From: Rhodanobacter thiooxydans
Lineage (GTDB): Bacteria > Pseudomonadota > Gammaproteobacteria > Xanthomonadales > Rhodanobacteraceae
Assembly: GCF_030291135.1 (NCBI RefSeq)
Contig: NZ_CP127409.1
Location: forward strand, 2,046,001-2,110,000
Direction of reading: 5' to 3'
Length of the DNA: 64,000 bases
Part shown: in pieces, positions 8,767-16,717 of the stretch
Position numbering within the stretch: position 1 is the stretch's first letter
Layout of the letters: each line of letters opens with the position of its first letter
Translations under genes and position numbers: made by a program
The notes under the pieces: generated by a model
Database searches by the model: none
Told to the model about the DNA's origin: nothing
What the model saw: only the letters and a program-made list of their open reading frames with translations

Positions 8767-9231
8767 ATGATCTATCCACGACAACTCCCCGCCACCGGCA
8801 GCTGCCGCTGTGGCCGCGTGCGTCTGCGCGTCAGCAAGCCGGCCATGCTTACCATGGCGTGCCACTGCCACGGCTGCCAGAAGATGACCGGCAGTGCGTT
8901 TTCGCTATCGCTGGCGATGCCCGCCGACGGCGTGGAGGTGATCGAAGGCGAACTGGTCTGCGGCGGCCTGCAGGGGGAACACAGCCACCTGTACTGCGCG
9001 TTCTGCAAGTCGTGGGTGATGACCCGCCCGGCAGGGCTCGACTGGCTGCTCAACCTGCGCCCCTCGGTGCTCGACCCGCACGAAGACTTCGTGCCGTTCA
9101 TCGAAACCTGCACCGACGCCCGGCTCGCCTGGGCGTCGACCCCGGCGAAACACAGCTATGCCGGCTTCCCGCCGATGGAGGCCTACCAGCCGCTGGTCGA
9201 GGCCTTCGCCGCCGAAACCGCGGATGCCTGA
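8767..9231 (+). CDS. GFA family (CENP-V/GFA fold) zinc protein
   Basis: A 154-residue protein with the zinc-binding cysteines of the glutathione-dependent formaldehyde-activating enzyme family: SCRCGRVR (about residues 13-20), CHCHGCQKMTGSAFS (about 37-51) and a later CAFCKSW. Most members are not true Gfa enzymes, so a formaldehyde role should not be assumed. The start at 8767 gives the usual family length. A GC hairpin (GCGCCCGAAAAGCCGGGC-type) directly follows the stop and may act as a terminator. Confidence 0.8.
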   Translation: MIYPRQLPATGSCRCGRVRLRVSKPAMLTMACHCHGCQKMTGSAFSLSLAMPADGVEVIEGELVCGGLQGEHSHLYCAFCKSWVMTRPAGLDWLLNLRPSVLDPHEDFVPFIETCTDARLAWASTPAKHSYAGFPPMEAYQPLVEAFAAETADA

Positions 9232-9300
9232 CTGGCGCGCCCGAAAAGCCGGGCCAGCCCGGTTTCGTGCCCATCGCCATCGCCGCTGACGGAGCATCGC

Positions 9301-10071
9301 ATGCGCCTGCACATCCTGTCAGACCTGCACCTGGGCGTGCACGGCATGCCACCACCCGAAGTGGTGGCGGACGTGACGATCCTTGCCGGCGACATCCGGC
9401 GCCCGGCATCCGACGCGATGCAGTGGGCGGCCGGCCTGGGGCGCCCGGTGCTGTATGTCCCCGGCAATCACGAGTTCTACGGCGGTTCGATCCCGGAGGT
9501 GCGCCAGGCACTGGCCCGCAGCGCCCGCGAACACGGCGTCCGGCTGCTGGACCAGGCCGTGCAGGTGATCGACGGCGTGCGCTTCGTGGGCACCACGCTG
9601 TGGACGGACTTCGCGCTGTTCGGCGCCGAAAACAAGAGCCTGGCAATGACGCAGTCGGCAAAGTTCATGCGCGACTTCACCGTCATCCGCAACGCCGACA
9701 GCAGCGCGTTCACCCCGGCCGACGCCTGCGCGCTGTTCGCCGAACAATACGCATGGCTCGCCACCGCGCTGGATGAACCTTTCGCCGGGCCAACCGTGGT
9801 CGTCACCCACCATGCGCCGACCCCGCGCAGCGTGCATCCGCGCTTTGCCGATACGCCAGTCAGCGCCGCCTTCGTGTCCGACTGCAGCGCACTGATGGGC
9901 CGCGCCGCACTGTGGGTCCACGGCCACACCCACGACAGCTTCGACTACACCGTGAACGGCACCCGCGTGGTGTGCAATCCGCGCGGCTACGGCTCCGACG
10001 GGGTGAACGAGAACCCGCATTTCGACCCGTGCCTGTGCATCGAGGTGGCGGCAGGCCGCCAAGCGGCGTAA
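9301..10071 (+). CDS. Calcineurin-like metallophosphoesterase
   Basis: A 256-residue metallophosphoesterase with all expected metal ligands: Asp8 and His10 in SDLHLG, Asp31 in AGDIRR, Asn56-His57-Glu58 in PGNHEF, a His in VVVTHHAPTP and the C-terminal GHTHD. It has no signal peptide or membrane segment and should be cytosolic. The two-metal centre could act on phosphomonoesters or diesters; substrate cannot be told. It starts 69 bp after the GFA gene. Confidence 0.85.
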   Translation: MRLHILSDLHLGVHGMPPPEVVADVTILAGDIRRPASDAMQWAAGLGRPVLYVPGNHEFYGGSIPEVRQALARSAREHGVRLLDQAVQVIDGVRFVGTTLWTDFALFGAENKSLAMTQSAKFMRDFTVIRNADSSAFTPADACALFAEQYAWLATALDEPFAGPTVVVTHHAPTPRSVHPRFADTPVSAAFVSDCSALMGRAALWVHGHTHDSFDYTVNGTRVVCNPRGYGSDGVNENPHFDPCLCIEVAAGRQAA

Positions 10072-10156
10072 TGCGGCGGCGTCATGTCGATCTGCACGCC
10101 CGCCGTTCGTCGGTAGCAGGAAGAGCCGCTTCCCCGACCGACTCAGGAGCACCGGC

Positions 10157-10636
10157 ATGATGAACAAGAACACGATCTGTCTCTGGTACGACGGCGCCGC
10201 GCTGGAGGCGGCGACGTTCTACGCCGCGACGTTCCCGGACAGCCGCGTGGGCGCCGCCCATCGTGCGCCGGGCGACTATCCGGCGGGCAGGCAGGGCGAC
10301 GTGCTGATGGTCGAATTCACGGTCATGGGCATCCCGTGCCTGGGCATGAATGGCGGCCCCGGCGTGCCGCACAACGAATCGTTCTCGTTTCAGGTGGCCA
10401 CCGAGGACCAGGCCGAAACCGACCGCCTGTGGAACGCGATCATCGACCACGGCGGCCAGGCCAGCGCCTGCGGCTGGTGCAAGGACAAGTGGGGCCTGTC
10501 GTGGCAGATCACCCCGCGCGCACTGATGGCAGCGGTCGCCGACCCCGACCCGGCCGTGGCAAAGCGCGCATTCGAGGCGATGATGACGATGACGAAGATC
10601 GACATCGCCGCGATCGAGGCCGCCCGGCGCGGCTGA
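10157..10636 (+). CDS. PhnB-like VOC family protein
   Basis: A 159-residue protein of the PhnB/'3-demethylubiquinone-9 3-methyltransferase' domain family (PF06983), a vicinal-oxygen-chelate fold. Diagnostic segments are CLWYDGAALEAATFYAATFPD near the start, PCLGMNGGP in the middle and DKWGLSWQITP toward the end. The domain name is historical; these proteins are not methyltransferases. Two consecutive ATGs are present after CAGGAGCACCGGC; either could be used. It stands between the phosphoesterase and a GST gene, all on the plus strand. Confidence 0.85.
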   Translation: MMNKNTICLWYDGAALEAATFYAATFPDSRVGAAHRAPGDYPAGRQGDVLMVEFTVMGIPCLGMNGGPGVPHNESFSFQVATEDQAETDRLWNAIIDHGGQASACGWCKDKWGLSWQITPRALMAAVADPDPAVAKRAFEAMMTMTKIDIAAIEAARRG

Positions 10637-10707
10637 CACACCCCGACCATTCGTGCCGGGCGCCGCCCGCGCAACGATGACGCCATGCCATCACCCGGAG
10701 TTTTCCG

Positions 10708-11361
10708 ATGTCCCCCATCATCACGGCTTTTGAAAGTTCACCCGATCGCGGCCAGGGCCTCGCGCGCGACATGCGCGTGCGCTGGGCGCTCGAGGAAGTG
10801 GGCCAGCCTTACAACGTTCGTCTTGTTTCGTTCAAGGCGATGAAGGAACCGGCGCATCGCGCGCTGCACCCGTTCGGGCAGATCCCCACCTACGAGGAAG
10901 ACGGGCTCGCCCTGTTCGAGTCCGGCGCCATCGTGCTGCACATCGCGAAGCAGCACGCGGGCCTGCTGCCGGACGAGGCGAACGCCCGGGCGCGCGCCGT
11001 CATGTGGATGTTCGCCGCGATCAACACGGTGGAACCGCCGATCCTCGAACTGCAGACCGCCAAATTCGCCGAGGGCGACAAACCCTGGACCGCCGAACGC
11101 CTGCCGCTCATCAAGCAGCGCATCCGTCACCGGCTGGACGAGCTTGCGGTTCGCCTCGGCGACGCCGACTGGCTCGACGGCGCGTTCAGCGCAGGCGACC
11201 TGATGATGATGCACACCCTCCAGCGGTTGAAGCCCTCGGGCCTGCTTGGCGACTACTCGAATCTCGCCGCCTACGTCGCCCGTGGCGAAGCAAGGCCCGC
11301 ATACAAACGTGCCTTCGCCGCCCAACTGGCGGTGTTCACCGGCAAGCCGCCGGCCGGCTGA
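10708..11361 (+). CDS. Glutathione S-transferase family protein
   Basis: A 217-residue GST with a thioredoxin-like N-terminal domain (ARDMRVRWALEEVGQPY, PFGQIPTYEEDG with the cis-Pro, LFESGAIVLHIA) and an all-helical C-terminal domain with WLDGAFSAGDLMM. It is not closely similar to the Nu-class GST at 1788. Start at 10708 follows ACCCGGAG with a spacing of about 8 bases. Substrate unknown. It is convergent with the halogenase gene, separated by 77 bp. Confidence 0.85.
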   Translation: MSPIITAFESSPDRGQGLARDMRVRWALEEVGQPYNVRLVSFKAMKEPAHRALHPFGQIPTYEEDGLALFESGAIVLHIAKQHAGLLPDEANARARAVMWMFAAINTVEPPILELQTAKFAEGDKPWTAERLPLIKQRIRHRLDELAVRLGDADWLDGAFSAGDLMMMHTLQRLKPSGLLGDYSNLAAYVARGEARPAYKRAFAAQLAVFTGKPPAG

Positions 11362-11438
11362 CAGGGTGCGCCACAGGGCCGTGGATGCGACGGGTCCACG
11401 ACACCGGGGCTCCGTCCCTTTGGCCCAGACGGCAGACC

Positions 11439-12941
11439 CTAGCGTGCGCGGCAATGGCGATCGATGTACTCGGCCTGGGTCGGCATCGTCGTCACGACCT
11501 GCTCCATCATCTGCCGCAGCTCGGCCAGCCGGCTCGGTGCGTCGATGGTGGTGCGCAGGTCCACCAGCGGGTCGTAGCGCGCGGGCCAGACTTCCTGGCC
11601 GATCATCACCGCCAGCCAGTTCGGGTTCTGGAACAGCTCCAGCGGCTCGGCCACGGTGCGGCCGCAACTGCGGAACTGGTCGAGCTTGTATTGCAGCGTG
11701 TCGGGAATCGCCATCGCGCGGCAGTCGCGCCACAGCGGGGCGTCGTCGCGCGTCGTGGCGTGGTAGTGCAGGATCAGGAAGTCGCGGATGCGCTCGTGCT
11801 CGGCATGCGTGATGCGGTTGAATTCGCGCGCGGCCAGCGGATCGAAGTCGCGGTCGGGGAACAAGGCCAGCAGGCGCGACAGCGACGACTGCACCAGGTG
11901 GATGCTGGTCGACTCCAGCGGCTCCATGAAGCCGGCCGCCAGGCCCAGCGCCACGCAGTTGCGGTTCCAGGCAAGCCGCCGCCGCCCGGTGACAAAGCGC
12001 AGCAGGCGCGGTTCCGCCAGCGCCTCGCCTTCGAGCCTGGACAGCAGCAGCGCCGTCGCCTCGTCATCACTGATGTAACGGCTGCCGTAGACCATGCCGT
12101 TGCCCATGCGATGCTGCAGCGGAATGCGCCACTGCCAGCCCGCCGCATGCGCCGTGGCGCGGGTGTACGGCACCGGCGCCTCGCCGTGCGCGCTCGGCAC
12201 GGCCACCGCGCGGTCGCACGGCAGCCACTGCTCCCAGCTCTCGTAGCCGGTCTTCAGGGCGCCCTCGATCAGCAGGCCGCGGAAACCGGAGCAGTCGATG
12301 AACAGGTCGGCCTCCAGCACCGCGCCGCCGGCCAGCGTCACCGATTCGATGAAGCCGTCCCCGCCGCGCAGCGTGACGTCCACCACCTTGCCTTCCGTGC
12401 GCACCACGCCGCGCTGTTCGGCGTAGCCGCGCAGGAAGCGCGCGTACAGGGTGGCGTCGAAGTGGTAGGCGTAGTCGAACGTGGCCTGCACGTGCTGGCG
12501 CCCGCCCGATGGCCGCTCGAACCGGCCCTTGCGCGCGGCCACCCAGGCAAGGGCGTAATCCTGCAGTGGCGTGGTATCGCCGCGGGCGCGCTCGCGCAGC
12601 CAGTACTGGTGCAGCGGCACCGCGTCGAACGACATGCCGATCTGCCCGAAGGGATGGAAATAGCGGTGCCCCAGGCTGCTCCAGTCGACGAACTCGATGC
12701 CGAGCTTGAACGTGCCCTGGGTGGCGGCGACGAACGCGTTCTCGTCGATGCCGAGGATCTGGTTGAACAACTTGATCGGCGGCAGCGTCGCCTCGCCGAC
12801 GCCGATGGTGCCGATCTCGTCGGACTCCACCACGTCGATGCGGCAGTTGCCCTGCAGCCCCCTCGCCAGCGCGGCGGCGGCCATCCAGCCAGCGGTGCCT
12901 CCTCCAACGATCACGATGCGGCGGATACGGCGGTCGGTCAT
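11439..12941 (-). CDS. Flavin-dependent tryptophan-halogenase family protein
   Basis: A 500-residue FADH2-dependent halogenase homologue. Signatures seen: the dinucleotide-binding GGGTAGW (residues 13-19), the catalytic lysine Lys79 in [11 protein letters not shown] (same position as Lys79 of PrnA), the halogenase-specific W-x-W-x-I-P motif (WQWRIP, 269-274) that blocks monooxygenase activity, and the EPLEST segment (340-345) near the catalytic Glu. So it should halogenate an aromatic substrate with FADH2, O2 and halide. The family label 'tryptophan 7-halogenase' overstates what is known; substrate is unknown. No flavin reductase, TonB receptor or SapC/cupin gene, which often accompany such enzymes, is adjacent. 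Confidence 0.9.
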   Translation of the reverse strand: MTDRRIRRIVIVGGGTAGWMAAAALARGLQGNCRIDVVESDEIGTIGVGEATLPPIKLFNQILGIDENAFVAATQGTFKLGIEFVDWSSLGHRYFHPFGQIGMSFDAVPLHQYWLRERARGDTTPLQDYALAWVAARKGRFERPSGGRQHVQATFDYAYHFDATLYARFLRGYAEQRGVVRTEGKVVDVTLRGGDGFIESVTLAGGAVLEADLFIDCSGFRGLLIEGALKTGYESWEQWLPCDRAVAVPSAHGEAPVPYTRATAHAAGWQWRIPLQHRMGNGMVYGSRYISDDEATALLLSRLEGEALAEPRLLRFVTGRRRLAWNRNCVALGLAAGFMEPLESTSIHLVQSSLSRLLALFPDRDFDPLAAREFNRITHAEHERIRDFLILHYHATTRDDAPLWRDCRAMAIPDTLQYKLDQFRSCGRTVAEPLELFQNPNWLAVMIGQEVWPARYDPLVDLRTTIDAPSRLAELRQMMEQVVTTMPTQAEYIDRHCRAR

Positions 12942-13110
12942 GGCGCGAGGGCGGTGGCGGGCGGGAATGCCCTTGCATCTTTACCGGAAGCGGGGAGGCC
13001 CGCAAACCCCCGGAGCCATCGCGTCTGCCTTGCTCCGCCTTCCCGCAGAGAAAAGGGGGACGTACCCAGTCAAGCCAGTCGACCTGGCGTGCCGGCAAGG
13101 GTCACCGCCG

Positions 13111-13140
13111 GGATCCAATTTGCCACGTCCCGTTTAATTG
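13111..13140. repeat. 30-bp direct repeat, copy A
   Basis: This segment matches 14611-14640 at 26 of 30 positions (shared core GCCACGTCCCGTTTAAT); the two copies are exactly 1500 bp apart in the same orientation. The stop codon of the VOC gene (TAA on the minus strand, 13134-13136) lies inside the copy, so the repeat forms the very end of that gene and its 3' region. The origin is unknown. Confidence 0.8.
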
Positions 13141-13541
13141 GCAGGAATGGCTGCGGGGTCCATCCAGAACGGCCCCCACACATGCCCGTCGGGATCGGTC
13201 AGGTCGCGGCCGTACATGAAGCCCAGGTCCTGCACCGGATTGATGTCCGCGGTGCCGCCGTGGGCGGCGGCCGCCGCGTTCATGGCATCGACCGCCGCGC
13301 GGCTGTCCAGCGCCAGCGCCAGCGACACCTCGCTCGACGTCGCCGGGCAAATCGGGCGCTCGGTGAACGTGCGCCACTTGCCATGCGTCAGCAGCATCAC
13401 GTAGATCGCCTCGCTCCACACCATGCAGGCGGCCGTGTCGTCGGTGAACTGCGGATTGTTGGTGAAGCCCAGCGCTTCGTAGAAGGCCATCGAGGCAGCC
13501 AGGTCGGCGACTGGCAGGTTGACGAAGATCATGCGGTTCAT
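13134..13541 (-). CDS. VOC family protein (glyoxalase/bleomycin-resistance fold)
   Basis: A 135-residue single-domain VOC protein. The opening MIFVNLPVADLAASMAFYEA and the ending YGRDLTDPDGHVWGPFWMDP are typical of the PhnB-like, DNA-binding-free glyoxalase/dioxygenase-related subfamily. The start at 13541 was chosen for the conserved opening; the frame remains open for another 138 codons upstream through repeat-rich DNA with no coding look. The last codons and stop fall in the 30-bp repeat at 13111-13140. Substrate unknown. Confidence 0.8.
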   Translation of the reverse strand: MNRMIFVNLPVADLAASMAFYEALGFTNNPQFTDDTAACMVWSEAIYVMLLTHGKWRTFTERPICPATSSEVSLALALDSRAAVDAMNAAAAAHGGTADINPVQDLGFMYGRDLTDPDGHVWGPFWMDPAAIPAN

Positions 13542-14040
13542 GGCGATTCCATTTCGGTGAGGTGCCCATGCAACGAACGGCGAGGCTGGAAATCGACAAG
13601 TTACGCAGCTATCCGGAACGGGTTCCGGAGACCTTCCCGCCGCTTCCCGACGGGAGGAAGTGAACCGGGCACCGTTGCCCTCATCGGGCATGCGTTGCCC
13701 TGACCTTAATTGACGCGCCCGAAAAAGCCGGGCCACCTCAACCTGACCCTGTTTTTTGCCCTTGAAAATTGTCCCTGACACCTTTACGGTTCTGGGCTCA
13801 CCGCCGCCCTCACCGGGGCGCCTTCGACCGTTCTCCAGCCGATCACCAGGAGAAAACGCCCAAGCGCGAAGGCCGCAGGCTTGCACGCAAACCAACAACC
13901 CTGAAGCGCAAGGTTCGAAGCATTGGACCGCGAGGGTCATCCACCTCGCACGCAAGGTTCAAACCCTCGTGCGCAACGATTCGACGGAGCGGTCGGCGTT
14001 TCGGACGGCCCACGCGGCACGGATGCGCCGGCACCGGACG
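13542..14040. other. Intergenic patch with short dispersed repeat modules
   Basis: About 500 bases without a supportable gene. It contains a palindrome CCGGAAC-GG-GTTCCGG (about 13613-13628), a hairpin of the GCGCCCGAAAAAGCCGGGC type near 13713 that also follows the GFA gene near 9240, the module CAACCTGACCCTGTTTTTT (from 13739) and the module GTCCCTGACACCTTT (13771-13785). The last two recur in altered form at 14494-14525 and 14566-14580. Several frames are open, but none has a ribosome-binding site with family resemblance. Confidence 0.6.
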
Positions 14041-14376
14041 TCACGTCTCGTCGGTGCAGGGTTCCGGCACTACGCCCGGTGCCACCGTCATCACGTCCTG
14101 CCAGGCCGGGTTCTTCAGATAACGCGCACGGACGTAGGGGCAGAACGGAATGATCCGGAAGCCCTGCCCGCGCGCGTCGGCGATCAGCCGATCGACCAGC
14201 GCCGACGCCGCGCCGGTGCCCTTCAGGCTCTCCGGGGACAAGGTGTGGTCCGCGCTGATCAGCCCCGGCCCGCGATGCGTGAAAACCAGTTCGGCTTCGG
14301 CCTCGATACCGGTCACCGTTGCGACATAGCGGCCATGCCGGCCATGTTCTTCCCGGGTGATGTGAACGTCAGTCAT
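14041..14376 (-). CDS. Small GNAT-like N-acetyltransferase (YjdJ type)
   Basis: A 111-residue minimal acetyltransferase of the GCN5-related N-acyltransferase type (PF14542). Visible: HGRYVATVTGIEAEAELVFT, then ISADHTLSPESLKGTGAAS with the acetyl-CoA loop, LVDRLIADARGQGFRIIPFC, and the family ending PYVRARYLKNP. The start at 14376 follows CAGGAG with 8 bases spacing; the longer open frame to 14709 runs through repeats. It sits alone inside the repeat-bounded patch. Confidence 0.8.
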   Translation of the reverse strand: MTDVHITREEHGRHGRYVATVTGIEAEAELVFTHRGPGLISADHTLSPESLKGTGAASALVDRLIADARGQGFRIIPFCPYVRARYLKNPAWQDVMTVAPGVVPEPCTDET

Positions 14377-14812
14377 GGCTCGACTCCTGGGCTTGAACCC
14401 GTGGGGATGGCAGCAGTGTGCCATGCGCACGCTGGTCGGCCACCGACGTGCCGCCGCTGGCGCGCCCAACGGGCCAGTCGAATTTTCCAGGGCCCAGGAA
14501 GTGAACCTGATCTGGCCCCGTTTTTGAGCACCGTGAACACGCCGAAAATGTCCCTGCCAAAAAAAGTCCCTGACACCTCTTTCTGCAGTCTTCGCCCTGG
14601 TTTCGCCCATGGATTTAATTCGCCACGTCCCGTTTAATCGTTTAATCTGAACGGTGACTGGCGCGATCTTGGCGCCGCATGAAACATAGCGGCTGGTGGT
14701 CAACGACAAAACGGGCGCCTACTCCTGGCGATCACCGGGGAAGAGCAAGTGCGGGCCTATTGACTACGGATGGCGAAATGGTGACCTCTGTTTTTTTTAA
14801 ATTATATACGAG
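14377..14812. other. Repeat-rich junction into the AT-rich segment
   Basis: About 436 bases without a supportable gene. Left part (14460-14590) carries GCGCGCCCAACGGGCCAG, a CCTGATCTGGCCCCGTTTTTG module and GTCCCTGACACCTCT (14566-14580), echoes of 13710-13785. The 30-bp repeat copy B (14611-14640) is followed by a tandem GTTTAATC. From about 14770 the base composition falls sharply (TTTTTTTTAAATTATATA at 14791-14808), marking the boundary of the AT-rich segment. Confidence 0.6.
14611..14640. repeat. 30-bp direct repeat, copy B
   Basis: Second copy of the repeat at 13111-13140: 26 of 30 bases identical, same orientation, offset exactly 1500 bp. It marks the right edge of the patch that holds the VOC and small GNAT genes and lies about 150 bases before the composition drop. 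Confidence 0.8.
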
Positions 14813-15427
14813 TCAGTCGCCCCTATTTCTGATCTTGTCGATAGATATTCTGACGCCGATAAAGCTACTCGCCATGAAGCGCCGAACCCGGGGTATGAGC
14901 GTGACTTCTTGTTGTGAGACGCGTTCAATCATCCGAGCCACCTCAGCGCGCTGCTTGGACGTCAAGTCTTCCAAGCCTCCGCTACGCCCCAATTCCTCAC
15001 GAATTCTCTGGCGATTCGCGCGGGCCAATCGGCCTTGCTCATACTGGTTGTACGCCGAAGAAACCGAAAGCACTGCACTTGGAAGGTACTTCAGCACTAA
15101 CCACATAATCACGAGCGGGGAGGAGTTGGTGGCGACGCCGAGCGCCTCCCGGGCTATTAGCTCCCACGAGCCTTGCTGACATTTAGCAAACTTGAAGTGT
15201 CCAGTCTGGCGACGAGAGTAAGAACGAAAGTCCTTATGTGATCGACCGTATATACGATCAATAAATTCTAAAAACGCCGCAAAATCTCTTGCGACAATAT
15301 TTTCTGCTGAGATGCTCACAATAAGGTGCAAATAAGCGTCGCTGGAAACCTCATCAATCTCGGGCAAGACACTCTTCGTAATAGCACGAACCGAGGAATG
15401 AGAGATAGCAATGAGCTGACCAGTCAT
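14813..15427 (-). CDS. Uncharacterised protein with one hydrophobic segment
   Basis: A 204-residue protein I do not recognise. Residues about 35-95 look like an alpha/beta domain (YLHLIVSISAENIVARDFAA, then FKFAKCQQGSWELIAREAL). A hydrophobic stretch follows at about 101-121 (SPLVIMWLVLKYLPSAVLSV), then a charged helical segment rich in Arg and Glu (YEQGRLARANRQRIREELG) that could form a coiled coil. The pattern suggests a membrane-anchored protein with soluble domains on both sides. The DNA is far more AT-rich than the window average, for example 22 of 60 G+C at 15241-15300, which points to recent transfer. It is the last gene of the minus-strand run in the segment. Confidence 0.6.
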   Translation of the reverse strand: MTGQLIAISHSSVRAITKSVLPEIDEVSSDAYLHLIVSISAENIVARDFAAFLEFIDRIYGRSHKDFRSYSRRQTGHFKFAKCQQGSWELIAREALGVATNSSPLVIMWLVLKYLPSAVLSVSSAYNQYEQGRLARANRQRIREELGRSGGLEDLTSKQRAEVARMIERVSQQEVTLIPRVRRFMASSFIGVRISIDKIRNRGD

Positions 15428-15654
15428 CTTGGCAATCCATTAGAAGATGGAAACATGACAGAGAAATGAGAGCATGTAAAAAATTGTGCAGCCGAGGCTA
15501 TGATTACACAGATGAATTCACCTTCAGGGCAAAAAGAACCTTATTCACTGAAGCGCCACGCACCGCCTGAGTAAAAACTCGCTCACCTTCACCACCGACA
15601 GCACCAACCGTAGAACTCCTTGCACGTCCTCCTAGACAAAATCCGGTTCGTTTG

Positions 15655-15682
15655 AAAACGATGGGGGCCGAAGCCCCCATCG
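15655..15682 (-). terminator. Intrinsic terminator, minus strand
   Basis: A perfect 10-bp stem (CGATGGGGGC / GCCCCCATCG) with a TTCG tetraloop on the minus strand, followed by TTTT. It lies three bases after the stop codon of the small minus-strand protein gene at 15686-15817 and should end that transcript, separating it from the uncharacterised gene at 14813. Confidence 0.8.
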
Positions 15683-15685
15683 TCC

Positions 15686-15817
15686 TTAGCAGCGAACCAA
15701 AAAGCAAAAATAGTCAGCCGTTTTCGGGTAGACCAATTTGCCGGTCCGATAGTGCTTGAAGCACTTAACGAACACCCACCGATACCCCGGTGGAGGGGGA
15801 GGACGTGACCCAGTCAT
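15686..15817 (-). CDS. Small basic aromatic protein, 43 aa (58 aa with an upstream start)
   Basis: A short frame on the minus strand: it starts MTGSRPPPPPGYRWVF, continues with the basic aromatic stretch VKCFKHYRTGKLVYPK and ends FCFLVRC. TGGAG lies 8 bases before the ATG at 15817. An in-frame ATG at 15862 would give 58 residues (MWGWLKCQGAPGAKP added), bounded upstream by a stop; it has no clear ribosome-binding site. Support for a real gene: an aromatic and basic composition unlike random frames and a strong terminator right after the stop. The family is unknown to me. Confidence 0.55.
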   Translation of the reverse strand: MTGSRPPPPPGYRWVFVKCFKHYRTGKLVYPKTADYFCFLVRC

Positions 15818-15946
15818 GGGCTTTGCTCCAGGCGCTCCTTGACACTTCAGCCATCCCCACATCAGACTTTAGTTGTTGACACCGAAGACTGAGGGAAAGG
15901 TAAAGCTCCCTTGGGGCAGCGCCAGATGCACCCCTTGGAATTCGGA

Positions 15947-15984
15947 GCCGCCTACTGCTCGAAACAGTAGGCGGCTTTTTTATT
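15947..15984 (+). terminator. Intrinsic terminator, plus strand
   Basis: An 11-bp perfect stem (GCCGCCTACTG / CAGTAGGCGGC) with a 7-base loop, then TTTTTTATT on the plus strand. No plus-strand protein gene ends here; the stop codon of the minus-strand gene at 15980 falls inside its T-tract. On the minus strand the hairpin lacks a following U-run. It therefore implies plus-strand transcription from the preceding 100-150 bases, where TTGACA hexamers occur at 15839 and 15876 without convincing -10 boxes. Confidence 0.7.
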
Positions 15985-16696
15985 GTTCATCCAAACGTTG
16001 CACCAGAACCTTTTTCACCTTCTTTAGCATCGCTTCGACGATCAGCAAGTCCTCTTCTTCAGCAACGACGATCGTAGAGTTCAGCCCAGGACCCTTGAAT
16101 GTGATCGCGTAGTCGGTGGGGCCAAGCGGCTCTACCTTGGCTGCAACCGGATTGGGGGAGACAGCAACCTGACTTTCGTCATCATCAGCGGAGCTACTTT
16201 CTGGCTCGGCTAAGTCACTTGATGATGTCATGGTAGCCAAGACGTTCCCTGCTTCGATAATTCCGGCTTGATCGGCGCCTTCCAAAAAGTACGCGCTGAC
16301 CTTAGATGCCTGATCTTGAGGAACGTCAAACTCCCTAATCAACAGCTTCCCGAAGTGCTCAACCGGTAGCGGCTTTCCCTCGAAGCGCTTGTAAATTGCA
16401 AGAAACATGGGAGGCGACAGCAACGCAGCCCGTAGAGCATTGCGCTTCTCGACGTCGTTGTACGCCAGCTTGTAATCACGGTAGACCTGTTGAACCGCCA
16501 GCCTGCCGCCTTTTGAGCTAATCAATCCATACTTGGTTGCCGCTGATATCAACGCCGTGAAAGCTCCGCCCTCTTTCCGGTTCAAGCGCTCTGCCGCCAT
16601 CAAAGCTGTACTAGAGCCACCCAAACTGCTCACGGCATCGGCAAGTTCGATGCTGTTCAATAACGAAGCTCGTGGGTAATCGACAATCTTAGGCAT
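15980..16696 (-). CDS. Uncharacterised protein, possible winged-helix N-terminus (DUF5343-like)
   Basis: A 238-residue soluble protein. Residues about 10-75 (LLNSIELADAVSSLGGSS to GLISSKGGRLAVQQVYRDY) have the rhythm of a winged helix and, with the following LRAALLSPPMFLAIYKRFEG and LIREFDVPQDQASKVSAYF, resemble DUF5343-type proteins; this match is tentative. An acidic Ser-rich linker (about 160-180) joins a short C-terminal beta domain (YAITFKGPGLNSTIVVAEEE) and a final amphipathic helix. Its promoter region carries repeated TAGCT palindromes, which would suit autorepression. Composition is more AT-rich than the flanking hutU gene. Confidence 0.6.
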   Translation of the reverse strand: MPKIVDYPRASLLNSIELADAVSSLGGSSTALMAAERLNRKEGGAFTALISAATKYGLISSKGGRLAVQQVYRDYKLAYNDVEKRNALRAALLSPPMFLAIYKRFEGKPLPVEHFGKLLIREFDVPQDQASKVSAYFLEGADQAGIIEAGNVLATMTSSSDLAEPESSSADDDESQVAVSPNPVAAKVEPLGPTDYAITFKGPGLNSTIVVAEEEDLLIVEAMLKKVKKVLVQRLDEQ

Positions 16697-16717
16697 GGCA
16701 GCGTCTCCAGTTTTATC

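Noticed and set aside
11004-13703. An 899-codon open frame on the plus strand opposite the halogenase and VOC genes.
   Set aside because: Mirror frame of the halogenase; product lacks any domain and covers several genes on the other strand.
13905-13990. GGTTCGAA and GGTTCAAA sequences resembling tRNA T-arms.
   Set aside because: No acceptor, D or anticodon stems can be built around them; the T-stem has a mismatch.
14380-14400. GGGTTCAAGCCC before the small acetyltransferase, also T-arm-like.
   Set aside because: No 5-bp T-stem and no cloverleaf; it is simply the region before the Shine-Dalgarno.
13111-14640. Possible integron cassettes (attC sites) around the VOC and acetyltransferase genes.
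   Set aside because: The repeats lack GTTRRRY core sites and the bulged hairpin structure of attC, and no integrase is present.
15504-15707. A 67-codon minus-strand frame.
   Set aside because: It reads through the strong terminator hairpin at 15655-15682 and overlaps the better supported small gene.
15873-16112. A 79-codon plus-strand frame.
   Set aside because: It reads through the plus-strand terminator and is antisense to the gene at 15980-16696.
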